DNA of 64,000 nucleotides from Gerris lacustris (GCA_951217055.1 OX578276.1:16351430-16415429), one strand, 5' to 3'. Counted from the stretch's first letter, positions 41,001 to 50,800 are shown. The notes: generated by a model from the letters alone, not told the origin. Translations and numbers: made by a program.

Positions 41001-41185
41001 ACCAATGTTGCGCTTCTAGTACGTTTTACTAAACGCGTATAATAAGACATACAATACTATAAATAATAAAACCAACCTGGAGAAATACAATTATCACACA
41101 GTAAATGGAAGCAACTGGTTACACTGTATGTCTTCACGCCATTAACCGGTCTTTGGAGACAGACATTGCAAATAAGCCAATTCAT
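27549..41185 (-). CDS. RNF212: RNF212/Zip3-family meiotic RING E3 ligase, whole gene
   Basis: Minus-strand gene. Coding exons: 41185-41077, 37811-37753, 37233-37111, 34206-34097, 33698-33632, 32006-31954, 31446-~31358 and a probable last exon 27619-27549. All junctions keep frame, giving about 226 codons. It starts MNWLICNVCLQRP. A C3HC4 RING is complete: C6, C9, C25, H27, C30, C33, C41, C44. It is followed by a helical region (residues ~57-156, including MLSFYKEL and LKRKLQAYEDQQ) and a Ser/Thr/Pro-rich tail with TPRR and VTPDSM. This order (N-terminal RING, coiled coil, Ser-rich tail) is that of RNF212, fly Vilya and yeast Zip3, SUMO/ubiquitin ligases that mark crossover sites on synapsed chromosomes in meiosis. 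The gene converges with COQ8 and diverges from SRRM1. Confidence 0.85.
28292..28326. repeat. Perfect 15-bp hairpin
   Basis: AGGTATGCTATCTCT (28292-28306) and its exact inverse (28312-28326) are separated by TAAAC. It lies in the last RNF212-like intron with no related sequence nearby. The short loop could form a stable RNA stem in either transcript. Confidence 0.85.
28490..29230. repeat. Two diverged copies of a dispersed repeat
   Basis: The words GGCCGCCATTTTGGAAACAT and ATATATTTGTGATC (28680-28720) recur as GGCCACCATTTTCGAAACAC and ATATATTTGTGATC at 28933-28980. The block ends with an AGATACAGTCCAAAGTGTGA / GGACGGACAGACGAAC tail like other dispersed repeats in the window. The family is not assigned. 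Confidence 0.5.
29780..30125. repeat. Dispersed repeat family A, copy 1
   Basis: Shares TTTTAGCGATCTTTAA/TTAATTCATAGC, GTGTCG(T/C)TGTTGGTTTTAC and ATGTTTGTCTCATTGAATAG-like words with copies at 36263 and 54388, and ends in a (GACA)n tract before TATTTCATTGAATG. Probably a decayed retroposon. Confidence 0.65.
30411..31178. mobile_element. Foldback element with ~310-bp inverted arms, 768 bp
   Basis: The ends TAGGCCAATGG ... TGGCCTA are inverted. Long arms (30411-30722 and 30866-31178) match over their length, e.g. TCCGATAAAGCTGAATTTTG and GCAGACCTCCCT/AGGGAGGTCTGC. The centre (~30790) is a short AT-rich spacer. No coding sequence. It lies in the last RNF212-like intron and would form a very long hairpin in the pre-mRNA. 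Confidence 0.85.
31347..31446 (-). CDS. RNF212: RNF212-like exon 7, uncertain 3' end
   Basis: Encodes VPLNLNTSVFVTPDSMSSK and a Ser/Gly-rich stretch. It could end at 31358 (donor ACA|GTACTC), at 31347 (donor TTA|GTATTA), or read on to a TAA about 36 nt further. The first choice gives the most protein-like continuation in the exon at 27619. Confidence 0.7.
31954..32006 (-). CDS. RNF212: RNF212-like exon 6
   Basis: Encodes TNNYSPLNVYSQMATPR, leaving two bases (AG) to the next exon. Acceptor TTTTTCAG, donor AAG|GTACCA. Confidence 0.8.
33125..33310 (+). pseudogene. hAT transposase C-terminal (dimerisation) remnant
   Basis: The frame at 33125 reads VACERSFTKLKVD, then a shifted frame has LEAFMLMS, then another has GRMSGLLSNKLLY before TAA. 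These are the CERSFSKLK ... LEALLLMSxEKD motifs of hAT transposases in order, broken by stops and frameshifts. GC-rich sequence at 32906-32990 and 33430-33530 flanks it and may be element ends. Inside an RNF212-like intron, opposite strand. Confidence 0.72.
33632..33698 (-). CDS. RNF212: RNF212-like exon 5
   Basis: Encodes (R)KLQAYEDQQAKYQSTPIPHP, the end of the coiled coil and start of the tail. Acceptor TTTCAG, donor CAG|GTAATC, phase 0 out. Confidence 0.85.
34097..34206 (-). CDS. RNF212: RNF212-like exon 4 (coiled coil)
   Basis: Encodes FKKYKLVKDSLVKNERNANI ... NSKAENAALK, rich in Lys, Asn and Glu as expected for a coiled coil. Acceptor TTTAG, donor AAAAG|GTAAAT. Confidence 0.87.
34412..34466. 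repeat. 55-bp direct repeat, left copy
   Basis: Starts TGTATTTTTCACTGTCTGTT; an essentially identical 55-bp copy lies 349 bp downstream at 34761, directly after the tRNA-like gene. Confidence 0.92.
34688..34760 (+). tRNA. tRNA-like gene, anticodon loop CTGGAAA (GGA)
   Basis: A 73-nt cloverleaf: acceptor TCCTGCG/CACAGGA (six of seven pairs, discriminator G); D arm GCTT...GAGC with a perfect A box (TAGCTTAGATGG); anticodon stem CTATA/TATAG; short variable loop; and a perfect B box (GGTTCAAATCC). The T stem has two mismatches. GGA would be serine, but serine tRNAs have a long variable arm and this does not. It may therefore be a mutated tRNA, a tRNA pseudogene or a SINE head. It is in an intron of the RNF212-like gene, opposite strand. 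Confidence 0.6.
34761..34815. repeat. 55-bp direct repeat, right copy
   Basis: Begins at the base after the tRNA discriminator position and matches 34412-34466 throughout. Confidence 0.92.
34932..35440. repeat. Long inverted repeat, arms ~130 bp
   Basis: Left arm 34932-35060 (AGGAGATAGCGTGCAAAAAA ... GAACTTAGCC on the inverse) pairs with 35310-35440. Inside, a second inverted pair (CCTGAGTACAGAATTAG, 35070; CTAATTCTGTACTCAGG, ~35217) gives a nested palindrome. A fragment of the same family lies at 40440-40627, and its flanking ACAGACAGACAAATGTAG tail recurs inverted near 32410. Confidence 0.82.
35879..36826. mobile_element. PIF/Harbinger-like element, 948 bp, TTA target site
   Basis: Termini AGGCCCATTTACACGGTGAT ... 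ATCACCGTGTAAACGGGCCT are inverted and flanked by TTA (35876-35878, 36827-36829). Subterminal ACTATCGC/GCGATAGT words are repeated several times near both ends. The interior has been invaded by dispersed repeat A (36263-36680). No transposase is recognised in this copy. Confidence 0.82.
36263..36680. repeat. Dispersed repeat family A, copy 2 (nested)
   Basis: Shares AAAATAGACTGCCAATTAGT, GTGTGGCACATAGCTTCCTC, CACTTCATAGCGGTGTCGCT and AATGTTCCCTGATGTCTGAA with the copy at 54388. It is nested inside the Harbinger-like element at 35879, so it inserted later. Confidence 0.8.
37111..37233 (-). CDS. RNF212: RNF212-like exon 3
   Basis: 41 codons, TPENVRDLFNDVTAESVASL ... MLSFYKEL. Aligns by eye with the vertebrate segment IQAFFxSID...LEFQEKHRKRLLAFY. 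Phase 0 at both ends, donor CTG|GTAACC. Confidence 0.9.
37753..37811 (-). CDS. RNF212: RNF212-like exon 2 (second RING half)
   Basis: Encodes GDSVCTKCKQACNVIQLNSS and supplies the last CxxC pair of the RING. Acceptor TTTCAG, donor TCG|GTATGT, phase 0 out. Confidence 0.88.
38046..38440 (+). pseudogene. R1-like non-LTR retrotransposon fragment (RT thumb)
   Basis: The frame carries WLKDHGLELATNKTEIAILT, a stop, then VKYLGVLIDK, LMANIGGPTQSKRHLLMSVT and YGAEIWA ... RRGALR. These are the ordered C-terminal RT motifs of R1-clade elements (KTExxLLTGRR ... RYLGVxLD ... LMPNxGGPxxxRRxLL). The catalytic RT box is absent. It abuts a different element at ~38445. Confidence 0.8.
38446..40330 (+). pseudogene. 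LOA/Jockey-like non-LTR fragment: RT end, RNase H, zinc-knuckle-like tail
   Basis: Starts again at KYLGVILDKKLTWASHLE, then GPSWGLKPKVIHCIYTAMVR, ILSYACVVWW and AMRTAPTLALVGLPPLDL. RNase H follows with its acidic residues visible: YTDGSR (D), FQAEIYAI (E), SDSQAGI (D), GNEKADHLAR (D). Frameshifts occur near 39000 and 39170, and more inside the amplified segment 39240-39810. The end (40080-40330) holds a broken C..C..H..C segment with CPGLLNHRW. Dead copy in RNF212-like intron 1, opposite strand. Confidence 0.82.
39240..39810 (+). repeat. Seven tandem copies of an RNase H segment (81/82 bp)
   Basis: AAATTGGTCTTAGACTGCAA starts at 39240, 39321, 39402, 39483, 39565, 39647 and 39729. Copies 1-3 are 81 bp (27 codons: KLVLDCKKALEAISSKNKVQ then VLWVRGH). 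Copies 4-7 have one extra A in an A-run and are 82 bp, shifting the frame each time. The ancestral context (SDSQAGIKAL before, VPGHEGIKGNEKAD after) is the RNase H fold, so one exact 27-codon piece was amplified in place. Confidence 0.95.
40440..40627. repeat. Fragment of the 34932 inverted-repeat family
   Basis: GCTATGTCCCGCAGACGAAC, ACCACATATTCTTAAAAG and AGTCAGACACTTTTTTGCAC occur in the same order as in the right arm at 35325-35440. Only one arm is present. Confidence 0.82.
41077..41185 (-). CDS. RNF212: RNF212-like exon 1 (start codon, first RING half)
   Basis: ATG at 41185-41183. Encodes CNVC ... SCFHLLCDNC, six of the eight zinc ligands. Donor CCAG|GTTGGT, one base carried over. Confidence 0.88.
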
Positions 41186-41878
41186 AATTAAGTATCGTAG
41201 AGTTCAAAACCAAAAAATATATATATCATTGCAAAACCTTAAAGCTAAACTCACACAATTGTTTAAATTTGTTAAATAAACTAGTAAACTTTATATCCTT
41301 GCTCTAAGAAAACAATAACAAAACTTTTGATTTGAATGTTAGAATTTTTTGTTTATTCGTTTTCTCATAAGCAGGTTAGACAACGTGACACTTATAAATA
41401 TCTGGCTTTGAAATCATAAATTATATTTTTTATATATCAAAGAATTAATCTAAAACTGTTCAAAAAATTTAATTTAGAATTTATTATAGATGTTTATTAT
41501 TTTATAAAAAAAATATAATGAAAACTAAAGTTAATAGATTCAGAAATCGTAAAGCTTTGCTGAGGGAGGCAACAAATAGAAAAGAGAATCGAACCGAAGT
41601 CGTAAATTGAAAATGGCGATCGGCGTCGCAGTTTATACATGCGTGTGTTTTTAACTAATTTCTTTATATTTTTCCATTTTGAACATCATCTCGGATTATT
41701 TTAAGTATTACAATCGGCGATTGTCCTCTTGTATAATTACCAGTAAACAACTAATAATTTTATATTTATTCCCGTAACATTTTTGTAATACTATGAATGG
41801 TTAGTTTTTAGACAGTAGGTTCCATTGTGAACTTTTAGATTTGACTTTGAAACTTAGTTTCTCAAATAGTTTTTCAAG
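41186..41878. promoter_or_regulatory. Divergent promoter region between RNF212-like and SRRM1
   Basis: The two start codons face away from each other with 693 bp between them, which must hold both 5' UTRs and promoters. AAAATGGCGAT (about 41609) followed by CGGCGTCGCAG is the most GC-rich patch and matches a YY1/Pho-type AAnATGGCG site, common near start sites of housekeeping genes. No TATA box at a convincing position. Transcription start sites cannot be located from sequence alone. Confidence 0.6.
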
Positions 41879-41890
41879 ATGATGTACACA
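41879..41890 (+). CDS. SRRM1: SRRM1 exon 1
   Basis: Coding part is only ATG ATG TAC ACA before GTAAGT, a full-consensus donor. The short MMYT start matches insect SRRM1, supporting this ATG pair. Confidence 0.88.
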
Positions 41891-44800
41891 GTAAGTATCA
41901 GTTTTTAATTATTAATATTATCTTTAGAATAAAATATCGATCTTTTATAATATGTGGGGTTATTAAAACTAGATTTTGAAGCTTTACATTGCATTTAGTT
42001 TAAGTATAATTTTTTCGTTGAGGGCTTGTTATTGATATATCGTCTCTATAGCTCGTATTTTTCATTTAATAATAACTACGAATAGCTACATTTCTCGAAT
42101 TTATCTATATGTTCATGCGCAACTTATTTGGAGGTTGCTTCCCAGAACAGGTTTACTTCCTTACTGCTACAGTGCTTCGGGAAATACGAATTCCTAGCAA
42201 ATATCTTTAATAAACAACAACCTGTCTCTTAATTTAGCTGTACCAGATGCATTTAAAGGACTGTGGTAAGTTGTATTAGAAAAGAAGAAGAAAAAAAAAA
42301 AAAATAGTTACCGATCTGTTTTGTTCCACCGTATAAGTTAGTTATGTACGAGGGCTGTCCAGAAAGTATCAGACGTTTTGAAATAAAAAATAAAGATATG
42401 TATTGAAAATTCGATCGAAGATATTCATTTTGAAGGTTAAGTCTTAAGCTATTTTCTACATAATTGCCATTCAAATAAAGGCATTTATTACACCCTGGCA
42501 CAAGCTTTTCTATCACTTCAGTAGAAATTCGCCGCCTACTTTCAAACACCAGTTTTCCACCGGAATGCAGTTCAGAGTCTGTGTCTAAGTGTTACCACAA
42601 AATGTTTGTGGTAACGAAGTTTTCCCTCTTCAATTGCATGAAGTAAACTCCGTTAAATTTGGGGGAAATGTTTAGAGAGTTGCGTAATCATGAAACGACG
42701 ACTAAACCTTATTACCCCACTTCACAATCGGCGGGATTTTCAATTGCAGCACTCATTTTAAAACTCCACTGCAGCCAAAGTATGAGAGGCACGACGTACA
42801 TGCTACCATAGCTGGATGCGTTCTGAGTGTAAGAACACTCTGACGCTAAGATAGCGGCCTGCTAGCTGCCACACCAGGCCAAAACGTCTGTTACTTTCTG
42901 GACAGCCTGCATATTATATGATTTCTTTTCTAAATAAGCTTTCTTTTCTGTTCCTTTAAACATTTTGTAAAAAGCAATTCTTTGGTTAGGCATATTCATT
43001 AGCAGAAAGTGGATGTGAATCAATTAATATAATCTAGGTATAGTGTTTTGTGTAGCTTATACTTAGAGATTCAAATACATAGAAAAGTCAATGATGTGCC
43101 ATATTGTGATGAGCTAGTCGATGTGCCAGATTAGTTCATTAATTATAACTCCACTATTTTATAATATTATCTTTGGCAGCATGTTTTTATAAATTATTTG
43201 TTATTTCAGGGTACAACGGCCGAGCAAGATAATCGGTTCAGCGATAAGGAGAAGAAATTGATGAAAGTCATGAAATTTGGCGAAAATCTAGTCAAACGGG
43301 TTTGTACTTTATAAATGACTTTAATACTTGAATACACGATGAATATATGAGGTTTGATCAAAAAGAATCCGATCTTAATTTTTATTGGTCAAACAAAGGA
43401 AGCTGTGGGGGTGGGGCTTGGTGTACGGTTGCAGGCATGCCTAGTGTTAATGCTCATTTGTTTGTAGGTCTGCAACAGGAGTCAGTCGGTGGTAGGCTAT
43501 TAAAGTGAGCCAGTGTGAGTGAGAGTCGTCGAATTTTTCTTTCTTATTACATAATTAATAGCCTACCACCAACTGACTCGTGTTGCAGACCTACAAAAAA
43601 AATGAGCATTCACACTAGGCATGCCTGCAACCTTACACCAAGCCCCACCCCCACAGCTTCCTTTACTTGGCCAATAAAAATTAAGGTCGGATACTTTCTG
43701 ATCAAACCTCGTATTTAATTTTTAAAATAATGGCTTAATAAATGTATTTTGTTTTAGGTGGATATGTCTAAGGTGAAACTGGATGCCATGAAGCCATGGA
43801 TCAGTAAGAAAATTACCGAGGTTCTTGGAATCGAAGATGATGTGGTTGTGGAATTTGTTTATAATCAGCTTGAAGCTGAAAAAGTGAGACATTTATATAT
43901 CTTGTTTTGACATCTTTGATGATGTTAGTGTATTTTTTGCTTTGTTTTAGTCCAGGGCTCTGCCTTTTTCCCCTTTTGTGTTTTACTTGGAACGCCTAAA
44001 GTGAGCTCAGCTAGGCTAATTATTCATATTATGTATGGATATTTGCGGGGTGGGAAAAAATAATGTACTTTTTTTGAACATTTATAACTCAGCATCTGTA
44101 ATAGATAGAGATATGGGATTTGCAGGGTCTGAAAACTACATTCTTCTACTTAAAATTTCATATCTATAACTTTAAAAACTATTGGGTGAAAGCCCATAGT
44201 TTTGATGACGATAGTTTTGATTTGGGTGAAAGCCAATGACAGTTTGAAATTGGGTCTTAAAAAAAGTTGTCCTGGTAGTAATCGTTATTTGGTCTTATAG
44301 TTTTGATAGAATAAATTACCATATGGTAGAGGGGGGGGGGGGGGGGGGGGTGCCTCAGTGTTATAATATAACAAACATTGAAGATGTGTTAAGCTCAATG
44401 TTGCCTAAAGTCTGGGCAATTCTCTTTCAAGTATTGAATTGTTTGCAAGGAGCGATGGGACGGGGCACTATCTTGCATAAACGTGTAATTTAGCATTTTG
44501 ATCTTCAATTTCAGGCAACATTGTGCTTAACACATCTTCAAGGTTTGTTATAACACTGAGGGACTCCTTCCTCTTACCTACACAGATTTCATGGCTTTCA
44601 CCCAATAGTTTTTAGATATGAAATTTAAAGTAGAAGAATATAGTTTTCAGACCCCACAAACCCCATATCTCTATCTAATACAGAAGCTGAGCTATAAGTG
44701 TTCAAAAAAGTGAATTTTTTTACCCACCCTGTAATTATAATAGCTATAGTATATGATAAGCTTCGGGAAATAGTATTATCAATTATTAATGATACATTTT

Positions 44801-47800
44801 ATTGTTATAAAAATATTAAGGTTAACAGAATATGATGGTGTCAAGCTAAAAGGGAATAACCTACTTCATAACAATTTTTCACTAGAACATTAAATAGCTT
44901 TATTTAAACCTAACTGTTTCAATTTTTGAAGTGATTAGTTTTTTGAATAGCCCAAAGGGTTACTATTAAATAAAAATGAATAAGATCAGTGCTGAATTTA
45001 ATGAAATATCTATTTGCATGAAAATATTAAAGTGATATATTGGTTATTCCCTTTCAGTATTTCATTTCATAAACCTAATGATGGTTATTCCCCAAAATCT
45101 CGCAGTTATTTCCTTCAGTTATTCATTTCATAGAGGCATTGTTTCACCACTCATGTTGGTTATTACCTTTTTGCAAAGCAATATAGGTGGACTCATGTTG
45201 GTTATTCCCTAAAAAAATGCAATAATTCTTAATTATTTATCTTAATATTGTGATTTCAGTTATATCCTTTCAGCATTTGATTTTAAATATCCTCTGTTAT
45301 TATGGGAAGGTAATAAGTGATTTTCCAAAAAAATGTTGGTTATTCCCTTTTAGCTTGACACCATCGCAATATGTACTTTTGTTTATTTTGGTATAAAATT
45401 AAGTACACATTAAAATGTGATCATTTTTCAATTGCATTAGAATCATTTCATGGCATTTTGGAAGTTTTAATGTTAAATTTTATTTTTGTTAACGGTGATT
45501 TGTTTGTGTTTTTAGTTCCCAGACCCTAAGAAGATGCAAATCAACTTGACGGGTTTCCTGAACGGGAAGAACGCTCGTGTGTTCATGACAGATCTGTGGG
45601 ACATGCTTCTTTCTGCTCAGGAATCCCCTTCAGGCATTCCCGAAGCACTCATGGAAATGAAGAAGGAGGAGATCAAGAAGCGAATGGTTAGTCCGTACAG
45701 TTGCAATGTTTTTACCGTTATAATAACTTATTTTTTTTCTTAATCTTACATAGTACTTAATACAATTTTTGTTTAGGAAGAGCAGGAAAGGATGCAAGAA
45801 ATTTCAAGGAAGTTGGAAAAAAAAGAGGAGAAAGACAAACGAAGGGATAGGAGTAGAGAGAGGTAATTATTAGTTTTTTTTATTGAAAATACACTAGCTC
45901 TTAGAATTAACCCTCGGGTGCGAGCGGTCTAATACAGACACGAGGAGGCACTCACCCCTGATAGGACTTAATCTGTTTTATATGCCCACACAACAGGTAA
46001 AATAAATATAAACTTGAAATCATTTTAGCAAAATGTTATAAAACATATTTAAAATAATTTATAAAATTTAAAAATAAATAGCACAAATTTAGTCAGTCTC
46101 AATTATAATTTTTTCCATATATTTTTATTATTTTATTTTTAAATTAAGGTACCATATTAATTTATTTTGTATTATATGCATAAATTACGTGTACGTAAAA
46201 AATACGTAGATTAGCTTTAAGCGCCGAAAAAATAAGGTTAGTGTTGCAGGGTTAATACTAAAATTTAAGTGAAAATGGCGCGGGTCCCCTGTCAGGACAA
46301 TATGGGCACAGAATTGAAGTATAATCACGTACAATGTCAAACAGTGACTAATTCTCTTGATAAAAGCAAGAAATATAGCTAGAAAAATCCCTATCTTCCA
46401 ATCGCACCCACATCTATATCAATTTCACAGTTATATCTCAAATTTAGGCCTCACAGGACCACGCTTTCCCGAGGGTTAAACTTGGATTGGTTGTATTTGT
46501 CATTAAATCGCTTCAGCATTCGCTTGCGTAGCATCTTTGTTATCAGATTCCATTAAATCTTTTGCCTAGCTTCCAAATGTGTTGAACTTGTTGGGTATGA
46601 AAGTACTTAATGAGAGTGTTAAACAGTTTGATGATTGTGCACAGGTCAATATCCGGCTCCTGTCTTATGCTTTATTGATAATATCAATTTTTTGTTGTAT
46701 ATTATTCAAAAAAAAAAAAAAAAACCCACAATAATGCAGTTTCAAACTGGTCTAAATTTTTAATTAGTGATTTGCCTTCATGTTTGGCTGGTGATGGTTG
46801 ATGGTGGCTATCAGCAACATAAAATAAAGCTTAACCTTTGAGAACGCGAGGTCCTGTGAGGCCTAAATTTTATTTAACAGTGAAATTGAGATAGTTGTGG
46901 GTGTGATTGGAAGGTGGGGATTTTTCTAGCTACATTTCTTGCTTTATCAAGAGAATCAGTCACTGTTTGACATCGTACGTGATTATACTTCAATTCTGTG
47001 CCTATTTTGTCCTGACAGGGGCGCCATATTCACTTAAATTTTAGAATTACGCTAATTTTAGTGAAATGTAAACATTTAATACAAAATAAATTAATATAGT
47101 ACCTGAATTAAAATAAAAATCAGCAATGTAATACCGTGTTTTTGCACACTGCAATAAGGTACACAATTTGTGTTAGTGAGAGACACCAAGGGGTGTGCCA
47201 CGCAAGCGTGACACATAGGAACTGTTCCAACATTAGACTATACGTCACAAAGCTGTTGGCTCGGCATTACGCCATGTCCTGCATCGTTTCGTCGCGTCCG
47301 ACTCATCAGGGGCCCGACGATGCCCACCCAACTCTGGACCTATACCAAATCAAGAAGATCAGATATAGGGCTTTACCAGAGACGAGCGTGCTCTCACACC
47401 GCCATTCTTGCTTGGCTGGCAAAACAAATCAGCAATGTAATACCGTGTTTTTGCACACTGCAATAAGGTACACAATTTGTGTTAGTGAGAGACACCAAGG
47501 GATGTGCCACGCAAGCGTGACACATAGGAACTGTTCCAACATTAGACTATACGTCACAAAGCTGTTGGCTCGGCATTACGCCATGTCCTGCATCGTTTCG
47601 TCGCGTCCGACTCATCAGGGGCCCGACGATGTCCACCCAACTCTGGACCTATACCAAATCAAGAAGATCAGATATTGGAATCGAAACTAGGAATCTAGGA
47701 TCGAAACGATGCAGGACATGGCGTAATGCCGAGCCAACAGCTTTGTGACGTATAGTCTAATGTTGGAACAGTTCCTATGTGTCACGCTTGCGTGGCACAT

Positions 47801-50800
47801 CCCTTGGCGTCTCTCACTAACACAAATTATAAAATAAAAATATACAGAAAAATTTGAAAATTATAATCGAAACTGACTAATTTTGTGCTTATAAACTATG
47901 AGACTAAAAAGTGGTATTTTATAAATTAAAAAATAATAAATAAATAAAACCAATTTAAATATGTTTATATATTATTTTGCTATAATGATTTTTCAAGTTT
48001 ATATTAATTTTACCTGCTGTGTGGGCATATAAAACAGATTAAGGGCTATCAGGGGTCTACGCCTGCTCGTGTCTGTATTAGACCGCACGTATCCGAGGGT
48101 TAAAAAATGTCTTAAGCAATTTGCATAGAAAGCTCTTGTGACAAAGGATCACAGAAGTCCACTCAATATTAATCAAATGATGTGGGCATTAATACAAAAG
48201 GCTTACAAATACAGCTTTTATACAAATGTGGTTAAGTCAAACAATCTTCCTTTTATGGCCCTGCTTCAATAGGCTTGCTGTATAAAGAAAAGTGTTTTTT
48301 TTTAATACAAACCTATAGTTTCCAAGCTCAATATAATTTGGCACACTATCTAAATTTTAACAGGTTCACAAGTCACTACATAACAAGAGGGAGTTTCTGT
48401 TCAGATGAGATTTTGAACCTTAAAGCATAATGTTGGTATTTCTTAATGAAACTATTAAACCTTTCTAACATATTTTTTTCTCAATTGTGGAAAAAAAAAA
48501 AAAAAAAAAAAATGAGTGAAGCCTTAGGCTTGCCCGGGCTACGCATGGTATTATAGCTAGTCTAATCATTAAAGAAAGGATTTGAAGACGACTTGAAAAA
48601 TCATAAATGAAATTAAGCGGTATCCTCAACAGATAAGTTTGCTATTAAAAAAGGCAAGAGCTTCTCAATCAAAAGTCAAAATCTTTGGAAGGCTAGTTAA
48701 CCCTCTTCCAGTCATCCAATCAAGCTGAAACTTGGCACATAGACTCTGTGGCAATACAAACATTTTTTAACTATTTAATTAATTAATTAATTAATTGGTA
48801 TACAAAAACTTTGGAGGGCTAGTTAACTCATGTCCAGTCATCCAATAGAGCTGAAACTTTGCACATAGACTCTGTACCAATACAAAATCATTCTAACAAA
48901 TTAATTAATTAATTTTTAAATTTAATTTACCCTTACAACATAAATGGATGAATATAAAGGATTTATAATAAAAACTTAGTTTTTATGGGCTAGTATTATT
49001 GCAAATCAACAACACTAATTTATATTTTTACGTTTAAGATATAATTAATTTATCTGGAGTGGTCATTATTAAACCTTTTCTGTAATATTTATCTACAGGG
49101 TGTCCTAATTAAATGTATTCACGATTTAACTGTATATTAAACATATATTTAACTTTGAGCAAGGTATATATTTACATATTTAACAGGTCTAATGGGATAA
49201 ATTAACAAAATGGAAAGATTTATTGCGTACATTAGTCTTATTTCTAAGTAGTTTACACATTCATTTGTAATTCATGTTTGCAATTTCCATAAAAATATTT
49301 GATAATGTTGACTGAAGAATCGATAAATAGTGAGTACATTTTTTGTAGTATTATCTGCATTATTAATGCAGTATTTACATGTATAATCTATAATAGATCT
49401 ATTATTGTGTTAGAAAGAGAAGCCGATCAAGAGATAGGAGAGACAGAGACAAGGATAAGAAAGATAAAGCTAGATCGAGAAGTAAGAGATCGTCTTCTAG
49501 ATCTCCGTCTAGGTAAATATTTATCTTCTATTTGTTTATATTATTGTTATTAAACCAAGCTTTTTGCACAGTGTCGCTATCAAGCACGTCTGTACTTATT
49601 CAACAATAAATTGACTGAAAGTCATCAGAAATTATTTGTTGATGTCAAAAGTCACTTATAACTTTTGTCATTTATTTTACTTGTTGCTAAAAATAGAAAA
49701 ATAGGACTTTCCCTTCTTCTCCTTACTTAGATTTTGCCAAGGGTTGTCAGCTTAGCATGCTCAAAGTGCTATTTTATAAAAAATATTTCTAAATGCATGC
49801 AGGCTAACAAGTATATGTACTAGTTTCTAGCCTCCTCCTTGGCGCTGACTCCATGCTTCAACAGCCTATGGAAACATTGCCAACTAAGGCTAAAAACACA
49901 CGAGGCGGTTTCCGTCGAGTCGGCAACAGTGCGTCTCAATTCACACGAGGCAGTCCCGCCGAGTCTGCAGCCGATTCGGCGAGCCGACTCGTTACTTATT
50001 TAATAAATTAAATTCTCTATTCCATCATAATATTATACTTGTACAAATATATAGGTAAAATATATGTATGTATAATAAAACAGACAAAAATACGTATATG
50101 AAATAAATAAAAAAGAAAAACATGGTAAAAAAAAAAGAAAGGTACACTCCCAAGAAAGCTAAGAAGGCTTATGTTTCTCTGGCTTATGTTTTGAAAAAGA
50201 ATAAATTCTTTTAAAGAAAAAACTGAAATTAATGAAAACACTTAAAATAATAATAAAATAATGTAATAATAAAAATGAGAAAGTAAAAGTAACTTCAAAG
50301 AAAATTTGAAGTAAGTTCAAAATTAAAATGCCAGTTGCCTTCTACCGTGGTCCAGAGTGCTAAAAACTATGGATTCTGATGAGGAGGTTTTAGTTATTTT
50401 AGGCCTAGCATACTTAAAGTCAAAAAGGAGAAAAAGAAGAAAAATATGGGTTCACCAGATAGTTAAAGATAGAAATGAAAGAAGTTTATTTTACTTTTTA
50501 TACCGGCCCTAAATACTCACGTATTTGGATGAAAAACAGCGACAAAAACGAGTGGTTTGGCTGCCGACTGCTTTGCCGAGTGTAGTTAAAGGCACGTGTG
50601 AACTGTTGTATTGGACACAATGAAATGATAAGACGCGACGGCAATAAAACCGAGGCGGTGTCGAGAGAAAACGAGGCACCGCTCGGCTGCCGAGTGGTTC
50701 TTCTGTACGTGTGTTTTAACTGATAAGAATCCATGCCTCCAGAGGACGAGTCGGCCGCCGACTCGATGGAAACTGCCTCGTGTGTTTTTAGCCTAAATGG

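Noticed and set aside
43515..43718. 67-codon frame over the palindromic MITE
   Set aside because: It spans the right arm of a non-coding inverted repeat and has no relatives I recognise.
47136..47690. 184-codon plus-strand frame with two ~103-residue copies
   Set aside because: It coincides exactly with the duplicated non-coding repeat inserted in the piggyBac-like element; composition (Cys/His/Thr mix) and lack of homology suggest chance openness.
49432..49553. Alternative frame DQEIGETETRIRKIKLDREVRD over SRRM1 exon 6
   Set aside because: The RS/RD frame joins both neighbouring exons in phase 2; this other frame does not join and is a shadow.
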